Shown piece after piece: positions 1 to 8,153 of a DNA stretch of 10,776 bases (the first letter of the stretch is position 1; every line of letters begins with the position of its first letter). Below the pieces are notes generated by a model. That model was not told the origin of the DNA, did no database searches, and saw only the letters and a program-made list of their open reading frames with translations. The DNA lies in NCBI GenBank assembly GCA_012184525.1, contig WOFQ01000191.1, forward strand, positions 1-10,776. Direction: 5' to 3'. This stretch comes from Xenoacremonium recifei (Eukaryota > Ascomycota > Sordariomycetes > Hypocreales > Nectriaceae). The position numbers and the translations under genes are program-made.

Positions 1-86
1 AGTAATCTGGCCTCTTTTGAATTAGATTCCATTTATTGTGGTGGAAGAAGTGAGAATTAAAGACGAAGTTTGGGATAGGCTAAGGA
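1..86. other. Left flank of ordinary composition
   Basis: This short stretch has normal base composition with CpA, TpG and a CpG. It is outside the terminal repeat array and shows no RIP signature. No reading frame or motif is recognisable. It is probably host sequence, or an older repeat, next to the large bracketed element. Confidence 0.4.
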
Positions 87-154
87 AAGTGGTTCGCTCG
101 CTTGTGTGGTTCGCTCGCTTGTGTGGTTCGCTCGCATGTCAACCACGTTATATT
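87..154 (+). repeat. Left terminal array of 17-bp repeats
   Basis: Three tandem 17-bp units (87-103, 104-120, 121-137) share the core GTGTGGTTCGCTCGCTT; the third unit diverges at its end. After a short linker the motif ACGTTATATT follows at 145-154. The same arrangement occurs in inverse orientation at the far end of the window (10702-10752), where two 17-bp units differ only in the middle five bases (CGCGA instead of GTTCG). Arrays of this type are common at the ends of large DNA transposons, where they bind transposase. The CpGs are intact although the interior is CpG-depleted. No target duplication could be identified outside the arrays, so the exact terminus is unknown. Confidence 0.65.
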
Positions 155-169
155 AAATATATTAAAGAA

Positions 170-417
170 AACCTAAAAAACCTAAATATTAAAATTTCTT
201 AGTATTTAAATAAGTGGAATAATACTCAAAATTTTAATCTTAGTATTACTAAATTAGTACTAAAAACTTTTAGTATTTTTATAGCTGGAATAATACTAAA
301 GGTTTTAGTATTAATATTAATACTAGTATTTTAATATTTATTTTCTATAGAATAATACTAATTAGTTTTAGTATACTAATATTAATACTTAATACTAAGG
401 AATAATTTCATAGCCCT
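170..417. mobile_element. TTAGT-type MITE relic, right end clear
   Basis: This is a run of palindromic modules made of TTAGTATT and AATACTAA, with the spacer GGAATAAT at 216-223, 286-293, 349-356 (first base mutated) and 399-406. The right end reads AAGGAATAATTTCATAGCCCT, closely matching the reverse complement of the MITE ends at 8264 and 10032. The left end is not resolved; 170 is an estimate. Most differences from the cleaner copies are C-to-T or G-to-A, as expected from RIP. Confidence 0.55.
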
Positions 418-418
418 A

Positions 419-458
419 AATAAAACTAATTAGTCTTAGTCAGACTAAAGGACTAAAA
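419..458. repeat. MITE fragment repeated at 10177
   Basis: About 40 bases match 10177-10216 almost perfectly in the same orientation. Both contain the module ACTAATTAGTCTTAGTC followed by GGACTAAA. It looks like a piece of the same MITE family left beside the 170-417 copy. Confidence 0.5.
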
Positions 459-588
459 TATATATACATATATAGCTATATTTAATTAAATATAGAATAT
501 ATAAAGTAATTATTAACTAACTCAGCTGCCAGATTACCGCATTCCTTACTCTAGTCCTCTAAAAGCTGTTCTTATATATCTAAGACTG

Positions 589-708
589 CAGGGTTGTGAT
601 TTAGTCAGACTAATTTAGTCATTAGTCAAGCCCCGGGTTGAATAAATTCACTTAACTAATTTAGTCAATTTAGTCATGAATTTAGTCATGACTAAAATCA
701 CAACCCTA
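589..708. mobile_element. hAT-type MITE, 120 bp, 8-bp target duplication
   Basis: This copy is complete. The left end is CAGGGTTGTGATTTAGTC and the right end, read inward, is TAGGGTTGTGATTTTAGTC, giving near-perfect terminal inverted repeats. It is flanked by a perfect 8-bp duplication TAAGACTG (581-588 and 709-716). CAGGG-type ends with an 8-bp duplication are characteristic of the hAT superfamily. The body holds repeated TTAGTCA modules and a central CCCCGGG shared in position with the copies at 6315 and 10537. It has no coding capacity and would depend on a transposase encoded elsewhere. Confidence 0.85.
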
Positions 709-743
709 TAAGACTGAGATAGGTCTTATCTCCCTTATATACT

Positions 744-890
744 AAACTGATACTAATAGTAACCAGAAATATAGCTTATAGAAGGGGAGGGAACTGAAAT
801 GCAGATATGAGAGCTTAATCTAGAACTCCCCTAATATGCCCCCTTAGAATCCCTCCCTAATCTGCATTAAGACTAAACTAATATCAGTTT
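744..890. repeat. Short inverted-repeat element
   Basis: The 14-base arms AAACTGATACTAAT (744-757) and ACTAATATCAGTTT (877-890) pair with a single C/T difference. The interior (about 780-870) is much less AT-biased than its surroundings and holds a second set of complementary segments, GGGAGGGA with TCCCTCCC and ATGCAGAT with ATCTGCAT, arranged in interleaved order. It may be a small non-autonomous element, but no target duplication is visible. Confidence 0.35.
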
Positions 891-2500
891 AAAGATAAAT
901 TAAAATAATTACTAAAAGATTTAGACTAATTTATTTAAGAATTTAATAATAAGCCTATAAAATATATATTCTCCCTTTTAATTAAGCTTTATTATAACCT
1001 ATTAGATATTAGCCTGACCTTTAAGTAATAAAACCTTAATAATATTATAGCTATTAGCCTTATTAAAATTAAAAGAAAGATTGATAGTTTTATTAAATAA
1101 AATATTAAAAAGCTTATTTATATAATAATACTTATTAATAGGCCTTAATTTAATATTAATTTAATATTAATTATAAATAAAGGAGTAATTATTAAGATTT
1201 TATAGATATCTTTAGAATATTATTATTATATTTATAAAGAAATTATATAAGTTATTAATATAGCTAATATTATAATAATTAAGTAATTTTAAAATAATAA
1301 TTAAAAAATCTATTTTAATATAATTAGTATAATAATTACCTAAAAATAAATTAATATTAAATAAATTATTAGGGTCTTCTTATATAATATTATTCAGAAA
1401 AAAACTTAAAAAGTAATAACTATAAGCTTTCCCTATTAAAAAGTAAATTAATATTAAACTAAAAATTTCCTAATCTATTTTAATAAAATTAATCTTATTA
1501 TTAATATTATTAATTTCTGCTTTCTTAAAATTAAAAAGGGATATATATATAATTTAATTATTTTTATAATTAATACTACTTTAATAATAAATTAATTTTA
1601 TAATTAGGGCCTCTTATAAAAGAAGGCTTATATAACTGCACCCCTTTTTATAATAAAATATTAATAAAATAATATTTTTAGTCCTATAAACTCAGTTATT
1701 TAGCTAAATATTATTTATATTAAAATTAATTATATTATAAATAGAAATAATTTACTTAAATAAATATAATAACTATTAAAGTAACTATTTAATATAAAAT
1801 TAAAACTGCCTTAATTATAAAGTAGCTCAGCTTAATACTTAACAGGCTTATTTTAATTAATTAAAGTATTTCCTTTATTTTAATATTTAGTAAATAATAA
1901 ATCTAAAAAATATTAAAAATAAACCTAATTTTAATATAAAAAGATAAAAAAGCCTAAATTAATTATTAAATAGTATTTAAGTAGCTTTAAATAATATTTA
2001 ATTTAATACTTAAATATAATTAACCTAATTTCATTATTTTCAGCTTCTCTTTTAATCCCTTTAAGGCTAATAAGGAAGGCCTAATACCCCTATTAATACC
2101 TAATAATAACCTAATTAAGCCTGCTTTATAATTATAAAAATACTATAAATATTATAATAAAATATCTAAAATTAAAAGGCTATTTTAGCCTTTTTTCTTA
2201 TTATAATTAATAATAATATCCTAATAATATAAAAGCTATCTCTAATTAGTATTAAAGTATTATACTTTAAGCTCAGTTATTATAATATTATTTAAGCCCT
2301 AGAGGGCAGATAGCAGGCTATCCTATATATATATAAGGATATCTAAATAAATTAGTATAAAGCTATACTAAATTAATACTATATAAATATCAGCCAGGCA
2401 CTAGATAACTTTATAATCTATTCTATTTACTCAGAACCCCTTAAGAATTATATAACTATAGACTGGCCTCACCCCCCTCTATAATATAGGTAAGGCACCA
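891..2500. other. RIP-degraded AT-rich block, no intact gene
   Basis: Nearly all sequence here is A/T, with the remaining C mostly in CT or CC. The block lies within a 1.9-kb run that has no CpG at all (636-2521). On the plus strand the frame running from 1607 to 2506 has about 300 codons in which all stops noticed are TAA or TAG and none is TGA. That is compatible with former Gln or Trp codons. The most coding-like part starts at 2024, with about 35 codons free of stops. I recognise no family, and AT-rich DNA gives deceptive reading frames, so this is only a candidate fossil gene. Confidence 0.6.
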
Positions 2501-2610
2501 GTGTAAAAAGTGGGTACTAGTCGTAGACAGTGGAAGTAATAGATGTGTTGAAGTTATTGACTTCTATCAGCTAGGTTGGATACACACAGCCCTTATATAT
2601 TCAAAACCCT

Positions 2611-2630
2611 CGGCCTTCCTCGGCCTTCCT
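2611..2630. repeat. 10-bp tandem duplication
   Basis: The unit CGGCCTTCCT occurs twice in direct succession just downstream of the TATA-like sequence of the probable LTR. Confidence 0.85.
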
Positions 2631-2780
2631 ATCAGTCCGAGCTTATTCAAGCTGAATAGGTCGGCCTATTCAATCTATCCGATTTCTCGTAAGCCGGCGT
2701 GCCGTTGCAGCCGGACCCCTCATTTGGTCCGTCATATTCCGATTACCCCTCTTTTGGTCTCATTTGGTGAAGTATTTACG

Positions 2781-2941
2781 ATAGCTGCGTGTTTCTAATA
2801 GCTGTGTGTGTTATGTATGATATATATGGCTATATATATGATATATATAGCTATATGTATTATATATATATAGCGGTGTGTTATATAGAGCTGTATGTGT
2901 TATATTGTAATAGGGGTATGTGTTATCTGTTGGTTGTGTGT
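2781..2941. repeat. Degenerate microsatellite
   Basis: This is an irregular tandem pattern of roughly 20-base units related to ATAGCTGTGTGTGTTAT, with expanded TATATA stretches between them. It opens a spurious 67-codon frame (2789-2992) rich in Tyr and Ile that has no features of a real protein. Confidence 0.7.
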
Positions 2942-3041
2942 ACCAACCCCCCCAGGGCGTTATATAATCCGTATTTTCAGTATATTCAATAACCAGTCTC
3001 GGGTCAGACAGTCCTCCTAGGGGACTGGGCCTATTACTTCA

Positions 3042-4025
3042 CCGACCTTACTGTAAGATTAGACCTATCCTTCCTTATACCTTATGGGCTGCCTATATAG
3101 TATGGCAGCCAGAGGGCTAGGGACTTAATTATAGACCTAATTTAGGCCTCTCCCGGGCTTAAGACCCTATACTAAGGTATTACTGAGCACTAGGGCTCTA
3201 ACTACCTACCCTAATAGATATCTATTTAATCCTAAATAGATTCCCTATTAGTCTCCTTAAAACCTAATTAAAGACTTTTTAATTTTATTACCTTTTTAAA
3301 AGGTATTAAAGACTTACTAGATTTAGGCCCTATCTCTAACTAAAATTAACTTAATTTATATATATTATAACTTATTAAGGCTATATATAATCTAGCTATA
3401 GGGCTCTCTCCCCTCTTATAAGAAGGGAAACCCCTTATAATATTTAATAAAATAAGATTATCTATTATATAATTTAAAAAGAAAAAAAGGCCTATTAGAA
3501 ATAAATTAAATACTAAATAAATAATAATTATATATTCTTATAATAAATGAATATAAAAAAAATATATATAATTAAAATAACTAAAGCTAAGTCTTAATAA
3601 TATACCCTTTACTTTTTTTTATTTATATTTTAAGGGGCCTAATATATTATAAAATAGGCTTAATTTAAGAGCTAAAAAATATAAAATATAAATTAGATCT
3701 TAAAGCTTTAAGACTTAATATTAGAATATGTAACTAAATCTTATTAGGCTAAAATAGAAACTTTAATTACTAAACTCTTCTTAATACCCCTTTAATTATT
3801 ACTTAAAATAAGATTAAAATTAGTCTTATTTCTGCCCCTTTTTATTAAGAAGAATATTATAATAAAGGAAATTATATTTATTATTAAGAAAATAATTAAT
3901 TAGAAAGCTATTAATATTAATTAAATATTTAATAAAGTTTTAGTAATTAAAAAGAAAGAGCTTATATATAGAATTATAAGTTTAATAAATACTAATTTCT
4001 AATTATTTTATTTCTTAAGCTGCTT
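3042..4025. other. RIP-degraded block, no intact gene
   Basis: The first 150 bases are moderately GC and contain a hairpin (GGCTGCC at 3087-3093 with GGCAGCC at 3104-3110). The rest is strongly AT-rich, without CpG from about 3157 to 4040. No domain could be read in any frame. It served as target DNA for the Tc1-like insertion that follows. Confidence 0.5.
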
Positions 4026-4027
4026 TA

Positions 4028-4074
4028 TGGAGGCAGGGCCGGAAAGTTATTGCTCACGCTAAAATTAATGCTAA
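4028..4074. repeat. Left TIR of the Tc1-like element
   Basis: This copy of the inverted repeat keeps the GCTCACGCT segment, so it is the less mutated of the two. It begins directly after the TA at 4026-4027. Confidence 0.9.
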
Positions 4075-4959
4075 CCTAAAAAAAGAAGACTAGACCCAAT
4101 TTATATATAGAATATCCCTTCCTTCTTAATACTTATTTCCTCCTTCTAACTTAATAATTTTATATATATATAAGGGTATCCTTTTAATCTAGGCTTAAAT
4201 TTTCTGCTAAAGAAGCTGCTTTTATTCCAGCTCCCAGGCATAAATAGCTTTAGCTCTGGTTTTTAGGGCTCTTTTTCTTATAATTACTCTCTTTAAATAC
4301 AGCTAAGTTAGCTTAATAAGATTAAGATCAGGGCTGTTACTGTATTATAGTATCTGCAAGACCTTAAAGAGGTTATATATATACTATTAAGCTTAATGAC
4401 TGTAAGAAGGGGCCTTATTCTCTTATATAATAGTTCTAGGCCTTTCTGCTATATACTCTTTTATAAAGGGCAGCAGCTTAGGGATTAGAATTATAGTCTG
4501 ATACTGATACCAGTTAATATCCCTTTTAGAGCCTCTTATTAGCTTCCTATTTTCCTTTTTCTACTTTTATTACAGCTTTAGGCCTTTTAGTTAATAAAGA
4601 TATAGTCTTTTTATCCTATTATTAAGCTCTTATTACTTCTTTATAATTAGCTTAAGCTCCTTATTTGTATAATTAATTACTTCCTTAATAGCTTTTTTCT
4701 TTTTAGCAGTCTCTAAAATCTAGTAATAATAAGGGCCCTTTTTATTATATAAAAAGCAGCCCTAGAATATAAATTTTATTATTTTTTCCTATCTTTTATA
4801 AATATAGCTATGAAGAAAATATTTATCTAGCTTCCTTTATATATAATAGCTGCCTCTTTAATATAATAGGATTATTAAAGTCTTATCAGACTAAATAATA
4901 CCTTTTTAATCTTTAATAGTCTAATTATAATAAATAAGGTATTATTTAAGCTAATCTTT

Positions 4960-5270
4960 TGTCACAGGAATAGGCTGACGAGGCTGCGTCACATGACATC
5001 AATTGATGACAGGCTGGCCCTGAAGACAGCTGAAACACACACACATACACATGTGAGACCGGAAGACTGGTCTTCCGGTATCTCTGACTGATACGACACA
5101 CACTTCTAACAACTGACCATTTAATCAAATGCTGATGATCAAAGACCACTCATTTTGTCTCTATTTAACTAGCCTCTAGTCAGTCATTTAGTTAGAAATC
5201 AAGAGCGTTTATTTCCTCTAAGATCAAGAAAGAGGATCCACGTGACAGCTTGCTGTTCCTACCTGCCACA
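4960..5270. mobile_element. Solo LTR nested in the transposase
   Basis: This 311-bp segment starts TGTCACAGG and ends CCTGCCACA, an inverted pair with the TG...CA ends of retrotransposon LTRs. It is flanked by CTTT (4956-4959 and 5271-5274), extendable to CTTTT if the first T is shared. It lies inside the transposase frame and has normal composition with many CpA and TpG, unlike the RIP-mutated sequence around it. No internal retroelement sequence is present, so it is probably a solo LTR left by recombination. It contains two strong palindromes, at 4997-5008 and 5058-5079. A 67-codon minus-strand frame here (4946-5149) is spurious. Confidence 0.82.
5058..5079. repeat. Perfect palindrome inside the solo LTR
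   Basis: The arms ACCGGAAGAC (5058-5067) and GTCTTCCGGT (5070-5079) are perfectly complementary around a TG centre. It could be a protein-binding site or a hairpin in the LTR transcript. Confidence 0.75.
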
Positions 5271-5803
5271 CTTTTTTTATTTTTTTTTATTAATTTAGGC
5301 TTCCTTATTAACTTAATCTTCTAGAAACTAACAGCTTTAAGGATTTCTTTAATAATAGTTTTCGATATATTAATCCCTTATAAGCTGAGCTTATCTATAA
5401 TATTAGCAGCTGATTTCTCTCTTTTATAGCAATCCCAGCTAACCTTTATAATAATAACTTCTGCTATCTCTGCTATATACTTTTGAGATTAGCCAGAATA
5501 AGGAGCATTAGATATATATTTATTATTAAGCTAGAGAGGTCTCTTATTTAGTTTAAAGCTATATATAATAGCTCTTATATAGATATTATTAATTATATAT
5601 TTAGGGATACCAGTTATGCTGTAGATTTTAAGAGAAGTCTTACCTGCTCTAGAAGGAGCTTTTAGGGTAATAATTATAGCCTGAGTAGTATTATTTATAT
5701 GCATTTTACTGCTGAAGGCGATAAAAATAGAGGAAAAATAACTTATAGTCTGAGGGTATATAAATTAGCAGGGGGGGCCTTAGTTATATTTTGCCGTATT
5801 TAG

Positions 5804-5850
5804 CTAGTATTAATTTTAGTATGAGTAATAACTTTCCGGCCCTGCCTCCG
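5804..5850. repeat. Right TIR of the Tc1-like element
   Basis: This is the inverse of 4028-4074 with about five transitions. Read inward it has ACTCATACT where the left copy has GCTCACGCT. It is followed by TA (5851-5852). Confidence 0.9.
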
Positions 5851-5873
5851 TAAATATATTTAAATAGTAATAT

Positions 5874-6005
5874 TAATACTAAAACTTTTAGTATTATTTT
5901 ACCTATAAAAATATTAATACTAATTAGTATTAATATATAAAATACTAATTTAATTAGTATTATTCTAGGCATATAATAAACTAAAATACTAAAATTACAG
6001 CCCTG
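5874..6005. mobile_element. RIP-mutated MITE relic, right end clear
   Basis: This consists of AATACTAA and TTAGTATT palindromic modules and ends ACTAAAATTACAGCCCTG at 6005, the inverse of CAGGGCTGTAATTTTAG and hence the standard family end. The left end is not recognisable; it lies just right of the Tc1 element. The frame 5784-5972 on the minus strand runs through this repeat and the transposon TIR and is not a gene. Confidence 0.55.
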
Positions 6006-6159
6006 GTTTTACTCCACTATACGGCGGAATAATACTAAGAATTCTTAATTCGGACTAGGACTAAGTATTCTTAGTCTTTTACTCCTGTAGAATAATACTA
6101 ATTAGTCTTAGTCAGACTAAGACTAAGACTAAAGACTAAGGAATAATTTCATAGCCCTG
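6006..6159. mobile_element. MITE copy, little RIP, right end clear
   Basis: It contains GGAATAATACTAAG, AGAATTCTTA and a long ACTAATTAGTCTTAGTC palindromic series. It ends AAGGAATAATTTCATAGCCCTG at 6159, the same type of end as at 417 and 6433. The left side begins inside or against the previous copy, with GGTTTTACTCC resembling the subterminal GATTTTAGTAC of other copies. CpG and CpA are present, so it is less mutated than its left neighbour. No matching target duplication was found. Confidence 0.5.
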
Positions 6160-6314
6160 AGCACCAATAACGGGATATCGCTTATTATATACTTATAGAA
6201 GTTATAGTATTAAACTTAAAGCTATACACACTTAGGGAAATAGAAGGGAAACATTTATTAAGCTTAATATATATCTGGTTATAATATATATAATTATATA
6301 TATAAGCATATATT
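6160..6314. other. AT-rich spacer, no gene
   Basis: This is an AT-rich sequence between two MITEs with two CpGs near its start. Its last eight bases (6307-6314) are the left copy of the duplication made by the next MITE. Confidence 0.5.
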
Positions 6315-6433
6315 CAGGGCTGTGATTTTAGTCACTTTAGTGCAGTCCCCCCCCCAGGACTAAGACTAATTAGTTACTTCCTTAGTCCGGACTAAACTAA
6401 GACTAAAGACTAAGGAACAATTTCACAGCCCTG
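6315..6433. mobile_element. hAT-type MITE, 119 bp, 8-bp target duplication
   Basis: This is the cleanest copy in the window. The left end is CAGGGCTGTGATTTTAGTC and the right end, read inward, is CAGGGCTGTGAAATTGTTCC, so the first 11 bases are perfectly inverted and the two subterminal parts differ. The flanks are a perfect 8-bp duplication CATATATT (6307-6314 and 6434-6441). The middle has a nine-C run followed by AGGACTAA, at the same relative place as CCCCGGG in the copy at 589. It is non-coding and hardly RIP-mutated. Confidence 0.9.
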
Positions 6434-7588
6434 CATATATTAATAAGCTAGGTTTAAATAGTAATACTATATGGTCCTAATAGTATAACTCTATATTAAT
6501 TATATCCTTAATACTATTAGCTATATCTATAACTTATATTAAGTTATCAGATTATTAAAAAAGATAAATTAAATACTTATTCTTAAATAGATTATAGCTA
6601 TATAAAAAAAATATTACTTAAAAAAAAAGAGTTTATAATATAAATAAGAGGGGACTAAAGTCTATTATTATAAAATTTAGTCTTAATATAATAGCTAATA
6701 TAAAGGATAAATATAATAGGGCTGCAGGTCCGAAAAAATAATTAAATAGATATTAATGAAATTAGTTTATAATAAAATTAAATGTATATTATTAAATTTA
6801 AGGTATAAAGTCCTGTTTATATACTAATATTATAGAAATTTATTTCAAAATAATAAATAATTATAATTATAATTAATATAAACTTTAGAGCTTAAAAATT
6901 AAATTAATAATTTTAATAAAATTATTAATACCCTCACCCCCACCCCCACCCCCCTTATTAAGAAAATAATTAATTAAATATTATACTTTTTAATATTAAT
7001 ATACTATTGAGAAGTTAATTTATAAAGCTTGAATAATAATTTCTCTTAAATTATCCCTCTTATTATAAGAATTAAGTTATTCTTGATTTTATATACCTTT
7101 AATTATTAATAATATAATTATATAAATTAATAATTGTTAAAATGTAAAATCTGAAAGTTCTAAATATTATTAAATTTTCATAAATTTTAAGACTTTATTA
7201 TTTTATTATTAAGACCTATTATATAATTATAAATAGCTCCATATAATAGCTGTTATATAATTAATTTATAGTATTATTATATACTTATAACTAAATATAA
7301 TATAAATTAAGGATTTATTTTTTAGATAGCTTTTTAGCTTTTAAGGCAAGAAATTTCTTTTAAATTTAGTATCATCTATAGCTATCCGGCTTTAATAATC
7401 AAGAGGCTTAATAGTTAATATAGCAGTAGCAGTAATAGCAGCAGATACCTATTTTCTATAGTATTTTACTGTTTATAGTATTATTAATTATAAAGTTAAA
7501 GCTAATAATAGTAATTAAAGAGAAAAATCTTTAATTAACTAGGGGTTATAATATTTATAATATTTATATTATATAGTACTAATCAGGA
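6434..7588. other. RIP-degraded AT-rich block
   Basis: There is no intact frame. At 6720-6770 the sequence GCAGGTCCGAAAAAATAATT resembles the Tc1-like TIR (GCAGGGCCGGAAAGTTATT) but no partner end was found. A C-rich tract lies at 6931-6954. Around 7420-7445 there is a short GCAGTA/GCAGCA-rich stretch. Otherwise I see only mutated, AT-rich sequence. Confidence 0.5.
6931..6954 (-). repeat. Potential G-quadruplex tract (minus strand)
   Basis: The plus strand has four C-runs of 3, 5, 5 and 6 bases separated by TCA, A and A. The minus strand therefore has four G-runs with loops of 1, 1 and 3 bases, which fits the usual G-quadruplex pattern. Similar C-rich tracts occur at 6348-6356, 8593-8609 and 9827-9837. 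Confidence 0.6.
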
Positions 7589-8060
7589 GATCTTTATAGT
7601 AAAATAGTAATATGCTAATAGTAAGACTCTTTTTAATTAGGTAATAAAGATAATTATAATAATAGTTATAATAGTATTAAATTAGAAAAACTGAGAGCTT
7701 ATAACTTTAATTTATATAATCTACCTAAAAATAGTATATATAGTATTAACAGCTTTAATAAGCTTATATAATTAAATAGAGAATAAGCTAGAGGTCTAGA
7801 AAGACAGGGGGAGTAGGATTTACGCCTACTTATATAAATACTCTTCAATAAGATATAGAATGACTTATTTAAGTAATTAGGAGAAAGAAAAAGTATTATA
7901 AAGTGAGGATAAATATTTATCTTATAAAAACTTATTCTAAAGCTTTTTATATAAAGAGTTTATAATTTATAATATAAAATGAAAGGCTATTAAAGACTAG
8001 GGTAATAGAGAATATTTTAATTAAGCTTAATATAGCTTTATATTTATATATAAGGTCCTA
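7589..8060 (+). pseudogene. Possible degraded coding region, unknown
   Basis: Read from the GAT at 7589, about 155 codons stay in one frame with stops only of the TAA and TAG type, as expected if CAA, CAG or TGG codons were RIP-mutated. The least damaged stretches read IKLEKLRAYNFNLYNLPKNS (from about 7679) and GLERQGE (7793-7813), hydrophilic and helix-like. No domain is recognisable. The neighbouring frame is also readable if stops are taken as Trp, so the frame choice is uncertain. It may be part of a large degraded element. Confidence 0.25.
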
Positions 8061-8153
8061 ATAGTTAAATAATAAAGTACTAATAATAAAACTTATTAAG
8101 ATAATAATAATAATTTATATTACTCTGAGTTAACCCTATAAGTTATATCTATA

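Larger units (their letters stand above)
2531..3041. mobile_element. Probable solo LTR island, edges uncertain
   Basis: This region of ordinary composition stands between two RIP blocks. It begins TGGAAGTAATAG and ends CTATTACTTCA, which pair as an imperfect terminal inverted repeat with TG...CA ends, as LTRs have. A TATA-like TTATATATTC lies near 2593. Small hairpins include TGAATAGG (2653-2660) with CCTATTCA (2665-2672). An alternative right edge at 3006 would give matching 5-bp flanks GACAG (2526-2530 and 3007-3011); the two readings cannot both be right. No primer binding site or polypurine tract was seen next to it. Confidence 0.45.
4090..5704 (-). pseudogene. Tc1-like DD34E transposase, broken
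   Basis: The former product cut and joined transposon ends. The start is the ATG at 5702-5704 and the terminal stop is TAG at 4090-4092, giving about 433 codons once the inserted LTR is removed. Residues ~1-55 form a first helix-turn-helix (TGIP near 31-34). NAPYSG near 66-71 matches the Tc1 motif APRSG, and a second helix-turn-helix contains ISKTIIKEIL (~113-122), followed by RKPKLIKK. The catalytic core is readable: the first Asp survives in SDKT (4885-4887), the second is Asn in ENKAPS (4417-4419), and the Glu is Lys in LNLIKLT (4312-4314). The last two sites are 34 residues apart, hence DD34E. Both losses are G-to-A on the coding strand. More than 20 in-frame TAA/TAG stops, the LTR at 4960-5270 and a one-base slip in the A-run beside it complete the inactivation. 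Confidence 0.92.
4028..5850 (-). mobile_element. Tc1-like DNA transposon, RIP-inactivated
   Basis: The element is bounded by TA dinucleotides (4026-4027 and 5851-5852), the target duplication of Tc1/mariner transposons. Its ~47-bp terminal inverted repeats (4028-4074 and 5804-5850) both contain GGAGGCAGGGCCGGAAAGTT. They differ almost only by transitions: GCTCACGCT on the left is ACTCATACT on the right, as RIP would produce. Without the inserted solo LTR (4960-5270 plus its duplication) the element is about 1.5 kb, a usual size for this group. It carries one transposase pseudogene on the minus strand. Confidence 0.93.

Noticed and set aside
419..708. Regularly spaced TTAGTCA repeats suggesting a CRISPR array
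   Set aside because: The repeats are short palindromic modules with no constant-length spacers and belong to a MITE with clear ends and target duplication.
2174..2194. Hairpin AAAAGGCTA/TAGCCTTTT followed by T-run, like a bacterial terminator
   Set aside because: The context is fungal-type RIP-mutated DNA with no gene upstream; short palindromes are common in such sequence.
2789..2992. Plus-strand open frame of 67 codons
   Set aside because: It lies in a TATA/TGTG microsatellite inside a probable LTR, and its composition is dominated by Tyr and Ile repeats.
4946..5149. Minus-strand open frame of 67 codons
   Set aside because: It crosses from the solo LTR into the transposase pseudogene in a different frame from the transposase, and has no domain.
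5784..5972. Minus-strand open frame of 62 codons, hydrophobic
   Set aside because: It runs through a MITE and the transposon TIR. The hydrophobic look follows from AT-rich codons, not from a membrane protein.
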